Positions 9,690 through 22,305 of a DNA stretch of 64,000 nucleotides are shown here, in pieces. The translations under genes and the position numbers were made by a program. This DNA is from Beverwykella pulmonaria (Eukaryota; Ascomycota; Dothideomycetes; Pleosporales; Melanommataceae). The stretch spans positions 2,721,931 through 2,785,930 of the forward strand of contig BCHH01000003.1 of assembly GCA_001599595.1 (NCBI GenBank), given 5' to 3'. The stretch's first letter is position 1. Each line of letters opens with the position of its first letter. Under the pieces are notes generated by a model. That model was not told where the DNA came from. It searched no databases and saw only the letters and a program-made list of their open reading frames with translations.

Positions 9690-10937
9690 TCACAACGTTT
9701 TGAGAAACTCCAATATTGCGCCCACAACCTTTTCTGGCTGCTCTTGCTGTGGCCAATGCCCTGCCCCGTCGATGAACTTGACGCCCCTGAACTGTGTGCA
9801 CGAGGTTGGATAGGCTTCAATCGCACCAGGCTCCTGATAATTACCCCAGTCTTTGGCGCCTGAAATGAAGGTTGCTGGACACTCGATCTTCTTGCCCGCG
9901 AAGAGATCAAAGTCCAGATTTTTCGTAGGGTCTATAGACGTCCGATACCAATTCAATCCGCCCTGGAACCCAGTGCGAGTCCATTCCTGAACATAAACCG
10001 CCAATTCGTCGTCTGGCATCCATCTTTTCGTCTTGTTCACATCTTCGCCTTCCATCATAGTGGCTATGGTTTCCGGCATGGAGGAATGAAGAGGCATGAT
10101 GTAGTAGTTGGGCAGCTTGGCTAGCTCGCTGGCGGTCCAGCTTTCCAGTGGATAGGGGTGGTTGCCCTTCCAATCAGCACTCTTCACGTGGAGATAGCCA
10201 CGCAAAAAGGCCTCGAGCCCCTGCAGAGGAACCGACCATTGGAACGCGGCCACCGCAGTAGAATTGTACCACTTGTAGTGCTTTCGTGGCTCTGGGAGCT
10301 TCGCCAGCTCTCGCTGAATATCTACCGGATGCTGGGACGCCGGGGCCTCTCCATGGGCCAGATTGTAGGGCAGTCCAGGATGCTCCTTGAACGGATGTGA
10401 CATCATTACCACGCTCTTGAAGAGGTCAGGCCTCATCAATGCGCACATGGCAGAGGTGACTGCGCCGAAATCATGGCCGACGATGCACTGGACCGCTCGA
10501 TAGCCGAGGGCGTGCACCAGAACCACGACGTCCCGAACCAGGTTGGTCTTGGTAAACTCGGCCAGATTGGTGTTGGCAAATGTCGAATCGTCCCATCCGG
10601 TGGTTCTCCCATAGCCACGTTGGTCAAAGGCCACGACATAGTAGCCGGCGTCGGCCATGGCAGGCATGACCTTTCTCCACGAAAAGGCAAGTTCTGGGAA
10701 TCCGTGGCAGAGGATCACCAGCGGTTTGTTCCGCTCGGGGGTGTAGCCGGCCTCGAGGATGTGAAAGGTCATGCCATTGGCGCTGCAGTAGACGTAGTTC
10801 TCGGCTATGCCTGGGGGCAATGGCAGAGGGGGTAGATGGCTTTTGTTGGGGGACGGCGAGGAAGGAGACATGGCGAATAGGCCAACGTGGAAGGAATGGG
10901 ACCGGAAAAGTGAGATGTCGGATCGTATACCGTGCAT
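9690..10937 (-). CDS. Alpha/beta hydrolase, epoxide-hydrolase-like
   Basis: An intronless hydrolase of 415 residues from the first ATG, or 393 from the ATG at 10871 (MSPSSPSPNKS), which I prefer because family members start near there. Numbering from the shorter form: oxyanion HGFPE at 56-60, nucleophile Asp134 in GHDFGA, and the base His in GAGHWPQQEQP near the C-terminus. An Asp nucleophile rather than Ser points to epoxide hydrolase or dehalogenase chemistry, in which an alkyl-enzyme ester forms and is hydrolysed. It lies 721 bp from the P450 in convergent orientation, so hydrolysis of a P450-made epoxide is a reasonable inference. Possible TATA-like CATATAG just upstream of the first ATG. 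Confidence 0.88.
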   Translation of the reverse strand: MHGIRSDISLFRSHSFHVGLFAMSPSSPSPNKSHLPPLPLPPGIAENYVYCSANGMTFHILEAGYTPERNKPLVILCHGFPELAFSWRKVMPAMADAGYYVVAFDQRGYGRTTGWDDSTFANTNLAEFTKTNLVRDVVVLVHALGYRAVQCIVGHDFGAVTSAMCALMRPDLFKSVVMMSHPFKEHPGLPYNLAHGEAPASQHPVDIQRELAKLPEPRKHYKWYNSTAVAAFQWSVPLQGLEAFLRGYLHVKSADWKGNHPYPLESWTASELAKLPNYYIMPLHSSMPETIATMMEGEDVNKTKRWMPDDELAVYVQEWTRTGFQGGLNWYRTSIDPTKNLDFDLFAGKKIECPATFISGAKDWGNYQEPGAIEAYPTSCTQFRGVKFIDGAGHWPQQEQPEKVVGAILEFLKTL

Positions 10938-12090
10938 ATAGAGAGACAGGCGGGGGATGCGGCTGATTGGAGTTAACTACTCATTTCTGGGGAGATGCGG
11001 TGGGTCAGGGTCGAGGTTGATTCACAGAGGCCGTCATTGGCCCGAGGCAGGAGTCGTCAGGGCGGGCGTGGCAAGTGCATCTCAGCAGCGTGTGCTTTGT
11101 GCCGCCTCCGGGGGGTCTTATGAGGCACAGTCGGAGGTTCTGGGGGAACGAGTCAGCACTCGTTAATTCGTTAAATTTAGACCTGTCGGGCAGTTTAGCG
11201 CTGCTGCAGCAGGCCAGACAGAGACAGGTTGGAGATAGATGAGGCATGACAGACGGCCGGGACGGCTGCGGACGCGTGGAGGAGATCTGCATGCGGGCGA
11301 TAGCGATGCCATGGAGGCCCGGAAGGTGCTCCGGAGGAAGCACGAGGTGCAAATGGAATGGGAGCGGGGTGTGTGTGTGTGCTAGCGCGTGAAGTGATGG
11401 ATGTGACAGGCGGGCGATGGCTGTGACAGACGGCTGCCGTGCCACAGAAGCCGCACCCCAGCCATCTAGAAGCCTGCACACGGATCGGGCAGACTACCGA
11501 GCAGCTCGAGAGCCGAAGCCGCAGCCTCAAACGCAAGGCCGTTTCCCCAAGGCTGAGACTGTCTGCGGGTGCGTGTGAGTTGTGAGGGCCGTTTTGGTGC
11601 TCGTCGGCGTGTGCTGCAGGTGTGCTGTGCTGCGGCGGCTCACGGCTCACGGCTCGCCCCGCGTCCCCCTTTGCGGATGACGACGAGGCGTGAGAAAACC
11701 CGGCCAAGACGCGGCAGGCAGAGGAGCTGGCTCACGGTTCCTCACGCTGGGCTAGCTCTCACCGATATTGTTGTTTGGGCGCCCTCCATCCTCACCTTCA
11801 TCGCCCTCGCGACGCTGCTCTGCTCGTCGCATTCGCTGTCGCCCTGCTCGCGGCGCCCCGTCGTGCGTTGTCTCGCGTGTGTCCTTGGCGCGCTTCGACA
11901 GCCCTCACCACTCGCTCTCCCGGCTCGCTCTCCCGGCGCTTCCACCGCGCGCGCCCCGTTATTGCATGACATCACAGCAAAGCAAAGCGAGCGAAGCCCA
12001 TCCGCAAAAGAGAGAGCACCGCACCCTCAGCAGTCACCACCGTCCACGGCGATGCAGTCGCGCCTGCCGTAGACACCCGCCACACCGACC
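10938..12090. promoter_or_regulatory. GC-rich upstream region and leader of the large disordered protein
   Basis: Strongly GC-rich with a TG repeat near 11370 and long pyrimidine tracts from about 11780, typical of fungal 5' leaders. Open frames on both strands here (for example 11195-11707) are Ala/Pro/Arg/Ser-rich composition artefacts. No gene is supported. Confidence 0.5.
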
Positions 12091-15000
12091 ATGTTTGGCC
12101 GCCGACGTTCCGCCTCGCACCTGCGGCACCAGGTGCGTGCCTTCCCTCGCTGCTCATGCGCCCTGCCCATTCATCCCCTTTGTTCGAACACGGCCAGATG
12201 CTAACCACGACGACGCATGCAGGCCCCCAAGACCCCCCCGAGCGCGTCGGCCTCCCTCGCCGCCACCAAGGCCTTCGTGCAGAGCCGCGACTCCAATGCC
12301 TCCCTCTCCTCCGCTGCTGCTGCTGCTGCCCTGCGCACGCACACCACGAGCCCGACCCTGGTTGGCGACACCATAACGAAGCGGATGGTGCGCCGGGGCT
12401 CGACGTCTTCTAATGGGAGCGGGAGCGCGCAAGCTTTGGGCCTGCGAAGACACTCCAGCTCTGGGTCCATGACGGAACGGTCATTTCGCGCGCCCTCGCC
12501 AAACCGGGGCAGCCCCATCGACCCGGATGCGCCTCCAGTTCCCTCGATGCCAAAGAACGTCCCTGGGGTCGGCGCGGTGCATCATCGTGGATCTAGCCTG
12601 GACCCGTCGTTCCGCGGTGCATCATCCGCGGGGAGGGGGGGTGGTGGCAGAGGCCTGAGTCTGGACAGAGCAGTAGGTGCAGCGCCAGGACGCGCACAAG
12701 GGCACACACCCCGCGTCATGAGCCTCTCGCAGGTCCCCGAAGACGAGCAAGACGGCAATCCTCGATCCGTTAACTTCTCCCGTCCCATCTCTCCCCAGCA
12801 ATCCCCCACGCCCCCGCGGCCAGCTACATCGAGCCGTGCTGGACAGAGTGGATGGTTTGGAGGCCCCATTGTGAACGCCGAGCAGACTTTCAGAGGAGAA
12901 ACCAAAGCACGACCGCAGACTTCGAGCGGAGTCACTTCAAGCGGAGTGTCGGGGTTGGATCTCCAGAATGCTATACAGTCGGTCCAGCATGCCGCGGAGA
13001 GGCCGGTGTCGACGAGGAAGACACAGATGGTGCGCGGAGGAGAAGGAGCAAGACTGTCTAGTGGGAGCATGCGAGCGAAGCCAGCTGGATCCAGCGTGTC
13101 GTCTAGACTGTCCCAGGTAGCGCCGCACTCAATAGCCCGCGAGCCGCCCAGAACCGTTGACCCCAACTCCCCGTACGCTGTATATGATCCATCCACCCGA
13201 ACCTTTATCCATAAACAGGATGCCATGGAGTTACATAGAGCGTTGAGTCAACATGATGAGAACCCTCACCCACCTCAACATCAAGTGTCGCAGCCAACAC
13301 CCAATCATAACCGCAATATGGTCCACCGAACACCTACTCCGCCGCCACAATACGCACAAAAACCAGAAAGCCCTGTGCCACAAGAAAGGAAGCGAACGCC
13401 AACTCCTGATATTGTGCCCCCTCGGGAAGCGGAGCGCCAGGAGGATATATCACCCACTCCGCATGTAAGAACGCCAGTTCAAGCCGACCCAGTTTTGGCA
13501 AGACAGCCCTCCGAAGATGCTGCTGAAGCAGACACCCGAAACGCTGCGAGCGCGAATCCGAATCGTACATTGAAATACGCCCAGGCAGAGCCGCAAAAGA
13601 AGGTTTCGGAAACCCCTCCTGCCACGGCGCACCAAGAAAGCGCACCCCTCCGAGTTGAAACTCCGGTGATACCTGCGCCGACAAGTTCAAGCTCCCTTCG
13701 CGGAGACAGAAACCAATCGCTGAGCCCACCTCGGAATGCCCACTTTGGAGCCATGTCGGTCGAATTGGCAAATGGAGTCAAGCATCAACCGCCTCCGCGT
13801 TCCGTGTCTCCTGCCAAATCGGCGCTTAAGCCCTCCCCTTCCGTGTCCCGACGAAACAGCTCCCCTGTAGCAAACAACGATCGAGCCCTCGACAGAGGCG
13901 CGCCAAGCGAAGCCTCCGACACGATGTCTGAGGATGGGTTAAAGAAGGAGAAGGAGAAAAAGAAGAAGAAGAGTGTCAGAGTGAGTTTTGAAGAGCAACC
14001 GGTGATTGCTGGCACATCTGCCTATGCCGACCCCGAAGCGCCGTCCTCCTCAACTGGCCTCAGCGCATCGAGATGGAGTTCAACAACTCAAGAGCTGGAC
14101 TTCGATGATGTCATGAAACCACGGCCAGCTCTGCCTTCGTTTGGAAGCATTCGAGAAGCGAACCGTCGCTCCGACGAGGAATCTGCAGAAAAAGTTACTG
14201 AAACTGTTTCTTCTTCCATGTCGACGTCGGTCGGCTCCATTGGAGAAGCGTCTAGCGATCATGCGCTTGGGGGTATTTTGGCTCAAGATTTCGCAAGCAA
14301 GCAAGCTGCCCAGCAGTTACCACAAGACCCGCTTCCCCCAGAGGTCACATCTGTCGAAGGTAGCGGCTACGTTTCTGACTCAGATCAAAGTGACACAGCT
14401 TACAACGAAACACCAACCCAGGACACTCACCCGGAGCCGAAACCAGACTTTGTTCAATCGATCCCAGAACTGGAACCAAAGACGCTTACCATGCTAGCCG
14501 AAAGCAAACCCCCGGTTCTTGACGTGCCTATGATTGCCATACAGCCTGCAAGCCCTATGGAGAAGCCTGAGCCCAAATTCCAACGCCCTTTTGTTCCAGG
14601 TGGATGGGACGATGACGAATCCGAACAAGAAGACCAGAAAGAGGCTCCTGCGCAAGAGGGTTCAGGATCAGCGATCGCTACCCATGTTGCTCAACAACAA
14701 CAAGAAGACGAGTCATCCGACGACAACAGCAGCATCTACAGCGATGCTTATGAGGACTTTTCGGAAGACGGTGGCTTTGCATCCATCGACGCCGTTATCG
14801 AAAGCCCAGTCGTGGAACCTCCTTCCGGCTTAATGGTCTCAAAGTACGCCGACACAAGCCTGGTGGTACCTCTGAAACCGAGCCTCAAGCACGAAATTGA
14901 GGGGGACGCAAGGCAGGAGCAGGATACAGATGCTAGTGGCTGGGATACAGTCCGGCAGCATTGGAGTCAGCTAGGTGGCGCTCACAAGCAACCAAACCGA

Positions 15001-16827
15001 GAACATGAGCAAGTCGAACGTACGGTACCTACAGCACTCACAAATATTCCCGCGATCCAGCCCTTGCAGCCGAATCCAGCTAAAGCTCCTGCCCGTCACG
15101 CCCAAATTGAGCCAGAGTCCACACCCCCGATGCCGACGCAAGTATCCAAACCTTCACAATCTTCGGCCCAACCTCGTAAATCGGCATTGAAGAAAACTAT
15201 GCCTGTATCGCAAGCTACCCCAGAGCCACGGATGAGGAAAACGATGAGAGGCAATACAGGACCTGAGTTTACTGCCCCCGTACCCGAAACACATATGCGG
15301 AAGAGTATGCGCGCCAGTGCGGGGCCGGGACTTGCGTCTTCATCAGATACCCGCATGCGAAAGAGTATGCGGTCGAATGAACCTCTGGGTACCTCGAGAG
15401 CCTCGCCAGGGCTTGCTGCATCACGCCACAGTATGCCTCCGATGGACACGAGAGCACCTAAAGGAGCTCTCCAAAAGAAGAATATACCTGCTGCTGTGAG
15501 CGCGCCAAAGGCTCGGTCTCAGATCGCTACAGGCTCCATCGTCGTCACGAAACCAAGAGCTCCCGCACCTACATACGATAGTGACTCGGATGCCTCTGCC
15601 AGTAGCTTCCAGCGGCAAAGGCCACCAGCCTCACGAGGAATGCGCTCCACAATGAGGTCTGGTCCCGCACCTACCATGAGGCCAACTCTTACTATGCGTG
15701 CCATCTCACCCCCTGTGGCAACCTCTCCACAGCCAGCTGCCCTTCGAAAGTCAATGCGCCCATCATCACCAACCCCTGAACCTGCAACTGGTGGAGGGTT
15801 GAGATCTTCCAAGTTTAGCCTCAGGTCGCTGTCACCGGCAGGGAGGTTCCGATCTTCAAAGAATATTACGGAAGAAATACCGCCTGTGCCCACACCATCT
15901 TCGTCGAAGCGAATGTCTGCTCCTACATTTGCTAAACCATCCAAGGCCAAGGCTCCGGCCGCCAGTGCCCCGAAGGCGCGCTTCAAGAGTCGGTTCGCAG
16001 ATTCAAGCGATTCCGAAGAGGACGAACGACCACGAAGATTTCAAAGTCGATTCGCTGACTCAGATGACGACGAAGACTTTCAACTACCGCCCGGCCTTAC
16101 ACCTGTCCGAGGAATTCCGAGGAGAGCCGGCGAAGAAGATGGCGACTCAACAGATCTTGAAGACGAGACTAGCGATAGCGAACAGCTACCCGCCAAAGCT
16201 GAAGCGAAGGACTTTGAGAAGGGCAACCGCCCAGTGACGAATGGCAACACCAGCGGACAAGGTGCACTAGTCGCTGCTGGTTCTCTCCGCGACAGTAAAC
16301 ACGCTCCCGAATTACCCACATTCGACATTGAAAAGAAGCCGAAAGCCAAGCGCGGCTTCTTTGGCCTGGGAAAGAAAAAGACCCTCACTTCGCAGCCCAC
16401 CGAAGCCGAAGCTGAATCGGAGCTGAAATCTACTGGGGTGAACGACATCCCGTTTCCTCCTGCACACCGCAACCGCAGCAATCGCCCTCTTACCCCCATT
16501 GGCGAGGATAAGTCTATTGAAACGGCCGAGCCACCATCGTCGCGATCCCCGAAGCTACAGCGTCGCTCCACGCCACAGTGGGGTCGCTCTGCCTCGGACT
16601 CTTGGCCTCTTCCCCAGCCACCCAAGATCGGTGAGGAACAGAGACCTCAAAGTGCAGATGGCGTACCACCTCGACGGGCATCTCTACGGCCGGCTTTGGG
16701 CCAGCGAAATTCATATCATGCCAAGCCCATCATTGATCCGAAGTCGGGCAAGGAGGTTACTGTGGGCCGAAATGGGAAAAAGAAAAAATTTCAAGGACTG
16801 AGGCGGGTCTTTCGGCTGAACGATTGA
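12091..16827 (+). CDS. Large intrinsically disordered protein, function unknown
   Basis: A 1548-residue protein from two exons, 12091-12132 and 12223-16827. The 14-codon first exon (MFGRRRSASHLRHQ) ends at GTGCGT; the intron carries GCTAAC and ends TGCAG, and the frame joins at GCC CCC AAG. The N-terminus is Ala-rich (SASASLAATKAFVQ), followed by long Ser/Pro/Glu-rich disordered sequence without a recognised domain. Two repeat families stand out. An MRK(S/T)MR motif recurs at about 15230-15380 with looser copies to 15770. An SRFADS-acidic motif occurs twice at about 15990-16075. The C-terminus is basic (GKKKKFQGLRRVFRL). The layout suggests a cortical or cytoskeletal scaffold, but that is inference only. 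Sequence composition is uniform and the gene looks intact and native. Confidence 0.85.
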
Positions 16828-18279
16828 GCATATTAAGTGTCATTAGCATGATATCTAGATTGTTCAAGTCCAACAGAGGCTCGCATCTTTCCAGGGTCAC
16901 ACTCACACACACTCTCTCCCTCCCTCCCTATACGTCACGCATTATCCCTCTACACAACATAACTGACATGCTTGATGCATATTGCGATTTTCTATTTTTC
17001 GATGTTAATTTGCAAGCGTTCGCGCAAAATACCCGCTTCCCATTTTATTTTGTTCAACAAAAACTTCGTCGTTCTTGCGGTCTGTTTTTAGTTTACTTTT
17101 TTCATTCTGGTCAGGCGGATAGGCTTGGACATACAAAAGGGATACCAGCATGGCTTGCAATGGTACGGCACGGGTTTGGATCATCTGGGATACACATGCA
17201 TCGGTCAAACAGGTTTCCGTTTGTGGTATCGGTGCTGGCGAGTGGTTTTCTTTGTTTTGTGTAGAAGTTGATGATGGGGTGGAGATTTAAGGAAGGCGGG
17301 AGATGCACATAGCTAATTTATAATGTGATCTACTCGCATATGTGATGCTTTACATGGGAATGATGTAGAGACAATGAGGGCGGATTAGTGGATTGGCCCA
17401 ACAACCACCCCACTCGGTGTCAGCCATGTGGTAGGTTATCGGAAGATACTTTTTCGTTCAGCTGGACGTTGACCCAGTTAACAAGGCATTCATCAAGCTC
17501 TCTGCTCAGATGCTCTCCTCTATTTACCTCGCGTGCATTTGTGCCGACCTACATACTCAAGTCTGCGTGCAGATACGGTTTCGTTTGAGTTGTCGCCTTG
17601 CGTTTCCAGCTTTCTGCTCATGCCAATTGAGCGGATTTGCGAGCTGAAGAGTTGCAACGCCATCTTGATTTGACCTTTCTCGTATTGACGGACGGGGGAC
17701 GTTGTATTTATGCGGCTTGTGGGTTTGAACAACGGCTCTAAAGGGGTCAACGCAGATGCAGGTGCAGATCGGCTTAGAAGCTGCATGGGAGATGTGCAAG
17801 CCGTGAGCTATGATGGGATGACAGCAGGAAGTGGGAGAGGAAGAGGTATATGGACCCTTTCTTCTTTCCGCAAAAGGAAGATCATCTCATCACTTCGTCG
17901 CAGCTTCTATATACTTCACATCTTCTATGTGCTTCACGCCAACCTTTCTTATATACTTCTCAACCTCACTTCTGTATACATCCTCTCCTCTCTATACTTC
18001 GCAACACCAACAGTACACCTATCAATGCCAGAGGAAACAGGCGAAAGCGGAGGATCTTGTGAGAAAGCGAGACTAGGATAATATTGTCCCTCCTCAGCAT
18101 ATTTTAACCGCGACGTCACAACGTGGTGTCCTTAACCCGTTATAGATTCTCTAGATTGAAGGATGATGCATGCCCATAGTAATTTTTGTTCGTCGACACA
18201 ACAACCTCTAGAGTAAAATTTATTATATTCATTATCTGCTTAGACTTGCATGATAGTGGCTGATAGAGGTATGTATGTC

Positions 18280-18425
18280 TGTCACGATGAGAGGAAGCAG
18301 TCAATCGTCTGATGGGTAAAAGTGTATATAATGAGTGTGAAAGCCGTGAAGAGCTGACTGCTCGCACGACGACTATATATACCCATGAAGGGAAGCTAGC
18401 TAGAATAGGACATATATTCGTGACA
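18280..18425. repeat. LTR-like dispersed repeat, copy A
   Basis: A 146-bp unit that begins TGTCACGA and ends TCGTGACA, an 8-bp perfect terminal inverted repeat of TG...CA type. It holds TATATATACCCATGAAGGGA near its right end. A second copy lies at 27267-27419 in the same orientation and is closely similar along its length. Size and TG...CA ends fit a solo LTR or a short non-autonomous element. No matching target-site duplication is seen. Confidence 0.7.
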
Positions 18426-19653
18426 ATCGCAGTTGACCTTATATACCTCACCCTATGTCCAAAACCATAATTCTTCGCCCAATAACCCTCAACGCTCATG
18501 TGCGCCCCTCTCACCGCCCACATACTCGATATATACCCCGTTTGCCACACGAATAAATAATTGCGGCTAAAAGGAACTGCTCTAACGCCCATGGTTACTT
18601 CTATCTTCCGTTTTGGCTAGTATAGAGAAAGCAGTGAGCAACTCATTACAATATCGGCTCCGATCACAAAACTTTTACAAAAAGAAACTAATTTACCTAT
18701 CACACTCCAAGGGTTTGTCAGGCTCTTCAATAAGAGATGTAAGCCGTGTTATTTTCTATTCATGTGGCACGCCGTTGGTGCGGAAATATCTATTTATATT
18801 TGGCAGAAGCTAGAAGGGTGTTCATTCAGAGGACTGGTACGTTCTCTCTATGTATACTTGGGGCGAGAACGAGCGTGAGTAGCAGCCAATAATATAGTAT
18901 ATGATTAGAGAAGGAGGGGTAACCGAAAAACAAGAGATTAGAGGACAGAAGCGACCAAAAATGGCTATTTCCAAACGCTCGTGAAAGCACCAGGTCTGAG
19001 TATGAGAACAAACCTCGGCGCCGTCACCGCAAACTTCCACAAGAAATCTTTACGCGTGACTCACTATGAAAGCACCTGGAGGGATGAATTATACGTATAA
19101 AACACCTCACCGCCAGCCGACTAGAAATGAAAATGCCTTCCCACACCGATGTTCTCACACAACTAGCCATTGACAGTAGCCAAAATGTTCCTCCGAGATC
19201 GGCTCACACCGCTGATCGGCCCCATCCACGATAACAGTTGGATAATACTAGTTACCCCAGGTCCTAACTCAGACCTCTACAAGGTACTCCGGACCATTGC
19301 AAGGTCAGGCAACGTGCTCCATATTGCACTATCTTCTAAATTGAAATAGTATCTCTACCATAAAGTCTCCGGTGTTTAGAAGATAGCATTTAACTCTAGA
19401 AGTACGTGATGATAATTAATATGCGTTGTTGCCTGTAGTTTTTGCTTCAGTAAAGGGCACCGTTGATGGGGGCCTTCACAAATATGTACGTCCTCGCTCC
19501 TCCACGCTGTATCTTGCAGAAGTAGACTGACGTAGACTATGCAGATTCCGAGTCTCCCTACATACAACCCACTGTGTATCTTCACTCACATTCTTCATAT
19601 ACCCATCTTCGGAACTCGGAACTTATAAAAAAGACAACCCCATGTGTTGGTAC

Positions 19654-19736
19654 CACGTGATCTCTCAGCGTTGATATCACGTGATTTCACAGCGTTGATA
19701 TCACGTGATTTCCCCGCTCTGGCGGCAGTCACATGA
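19654..19736. repeat. 24-bp tandem array carrying CACGTGA
   Basis: CACGTGA occurs at 19654, 19678 and 19702, exactly 24 bp apart, separated by nearly identical spacers containing CAGCGTTGATAT. A degenerate CACATGA follows at 19730. CACGTG is the core bound by bHLH factors such as Cbf1/CPCR-like proteins; binding here is inference. Confidence 0.75.
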
Positions 19737-20194
19737 TCAGCTTTTTTGAATCAAGACAACTTCACGAACCCCCACAGCTTAGAACCTTAAGAATATCATC
19801 ACCACACAAGCAGGACACTAATACTACGGTATTGGAGCCCACTGCTACGTGGTAATACATTCAACCAGCCGATTACCTCTACTGTGACCGTGAATACCCT
19901 CGGGGTTACCGACACCATGACTGGGAAGCGAAAATAAGCCGATTTCTATCACGGAGACGCATTCGAGAGTTAGTATCACGTGGAGGAAGGGAAATCTCGA
20001 AGATGCTCATGACGTTGCAGCTACTAAGTTCCGTCTGCCGAGCTCCTGATCCGCGTTCGAATGTTGACTTGGGTAGATTCTGCTACACCAAGTCATGTGC
20101 AAATCAATTTGGCAGTTGAGAATGATGGATAAGTTTTAGGAACGTAATATACGTTCTATACAATGCATAGGCTTTTTTTCTCGCTTATCTCCCT

Positions 20195-21246
20195 TTAAAT
20201 CTTCCCAAGCCCAGCGCCAGCTTTTACAATCTGCTGAACCGTCTCGAGAGGAGTCAGACTGTACTTGTAAGGGGCCTGCGTGAAGTTTCCGACTTGAGTG
20301 ATGTTAATCGTAGCTGGTCCCCAATCGTTTTCTGCAACCGCATTAGCTGGCTATCACATTACCATTTGTAGTAAGAACACTTACTCGCGCCAAGATTCGC
20401 AAAGCCATCGATCTCGTAATCGCCGTCAGGTGACGTATTTGGGCTATCCATAGGAATAACTAAACCATAAGTAGACAGCGCCTCCGTCGTGTTCCCCCGG
20501 AAAACATTTCCTTCGACCAGGACCTGGTTGTCGCTACGGCTGTGGATCGCCTGGTAGTGATAATCCTCGTAAAGATTGTTGAAGATATGCTGGTGTCCAA
20601 AGCGTCCCGCTGGACCCCGCGTACCCTCGTTTCTCCAGTAATTGTGGTGATACGTGATGTGCAGATGTCCCGTATCCACATCGCGAAGCGCATCACTATT
20701 CCCCACAAGACTCGACTTCCAATGATCATGAAAGTAATTCCACGATACCGTAATCCAATCACTAGCCCTAACGATATCGCATTGCCCATCGTAGTAATCC
20801 GGGCCGTGATTTATATCGGACTCAAATTCATTGTGGTCGATCCAGACACGCGTGCTGTTCTGAATTGTGATACCATCGTTGTTGAGGATGAATCGGATTC
20901 CGAGATTTCGCACAATGACGTTAGTCTTGCTGGCTATTGTGATACCTTTTCCGAGGATTTCGGCGCCCGGGCCGAAGCCGAGGAGGCTTTTGTTGCTACC
21001 AACTTGCAGTCGTGATGTAAGGTTGAAGGTGCCCTTGGCGTAGATAATCCGAGGAGTGTCGCCCGCGACGGCGGAGACCAACGCTGCAGGGCTGGTGACT
21101 GTGACGGTTTCTCCTCCTTTTCCGCCGGTCGTGGGACCAATGGGATTGTCCATTCCAAACCCCACGAGGCTAAAATCACTTCCTGTTGGGATGGAGGATG
21201 TGACCAGGGCCAGAGACGCAAAAGTTCCGAGAATTGAGAGCTTCAT
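20195..21246 (-). CDS. Secreted pectate lyase, PL1 family
   Basis: A 332-residue extracellular enzyme that cleaves de-esterified pectin by calcium-dependent beta-elimination. Exons are 21246-20385 and 20331-20195 with a GTAAGT...TTGCAG intron of 53 bp that joins ...FANLGA to KNDWGPATINIT. The start (MKLSILGTFASLALVTSS) is the ATG that gives a signal peptide; an upstream in-frame ATG at 21357 would bury it. Family marks are VWIDHNEFESD (calcium-binding Asp), the parallel beta-helix repeats, and the block ITYHHNYWRN..RGPAGRFGHQHIFNN with its conserved Arg. Diverges from the BYS1 gene over 1.06 kb, so the two might be co-regulated during growth on plant tissue. Confidence 0.93.
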
Positions 21247-22305
21247 AATGCATGGGAAGATAAAAGATGTTGACGGTGATGATTGCATAGTCAAACGCGC
21301 GTCACTTATATACAAGGTCAACATCGGAGACCCCTTTACAACCCCGGATATTCGCAATTTGCCCAGGACAAGCCGGGAAAACTCCCCTACCCAGGAAAAA
21401 TCGTGAAATCGACATAGTCACAATGACTGTGGTTAATGAGGGGGCTGCATATCAGTACTTGGAGAGACCATAGTGGCGTCACCGAAGCTGTCGTATGGCC
21501 CCAGAAACCCGGGTGATGTTGAGGTTTGTAGGTGATGATGCACAGGAGCTGCGTGTGAATAATAGTTTAGTGGTGGAGAAATCTTACCCCAGATTCCCTC
21601 TCCGCTGCACTAGTCGTAAAGAGGGATGATCCGCCGATTTTGGTCTTGGCGTTCTAGAACACGTGAAATGGTCTGTGCTGGAAAACGTGCAGCGAACTTT
21701 CGAGTGCTGTCCCCTGCATCTTGCCACCACTCGACCATCATCCTTATTCATGAAGACTATCGAAAATCGCTTATTCACGAAGCACCAAGCTAGAAACGTC
21801 CATAAATAGACAAGTCATCAGGCGAGAAAGAACTCGAGTTACGAGACCTGCTCACCGACTTTGCCCAGTTCATGCTGGCGTGCTGAGATTTCCGCATTGC
21901 ACTCTTCACTACCACACGCTAGACTTCTCCATACCGAGGGCTGAGGCTCAGCTGATCTACTCCTACGAATCGCTACGATGGAAACCCTACGATCCAAGAA
22001 CCCGGAATCCGTATATTCTCGTGAGGCTTGCTCAACTCAAAATACTGGCCAATAAGTACTTTACACGGATGAGCCCATCTCACGACCTCACCGTGACTCG
22101 GAAAATAGATAGAACACTATACCAATGCCTGGATAGGGTGATGTCTTGCGATATCGCAGTGGTATCATTATGGTTTCACAAGCGCAGAATCATAGCTATA
22201 TAATAGTTCTGATTTGTACAGCTACTTGTGGAACAAATCAAGATTCTCAAACTTCTCGGCTACTAATACAACAACACATCCAACTCAGAACTCGATCACT
22301 TCATC
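21247..22305. promoter_or_regulatory. Divergent intergenic region, pectate lyase / BYS1
   Basis: About 1.06 kb between two divergent secreted-protein genes. A TATATA element lies about 60 bp upstream of the lyase start and TATATAATA near 22197 upstream of BYS1. Short open frames at 21880-22203 look non-coding. Confidence 0.5.

Larger units (their letters stand above)
16828..20194. other. Gene-poor AT-rich region
   Basis: 3.4 kb with no supported gene. It contains the 3' region of the disordered-protein gene, the LTR-like repeat at 18280-18425 and the CACGTGA array near 19.7 kb. The open frames here are short and unlike any family I know. Confidence 0.5.

Noticed and set aside
11195..12072. 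Overlapping long open frames on both strands upstream of the disordered protein
   Set aside because: Composition artefacts of GC- and pyrimidine-rich leader DNA; opposite strands are equally open.
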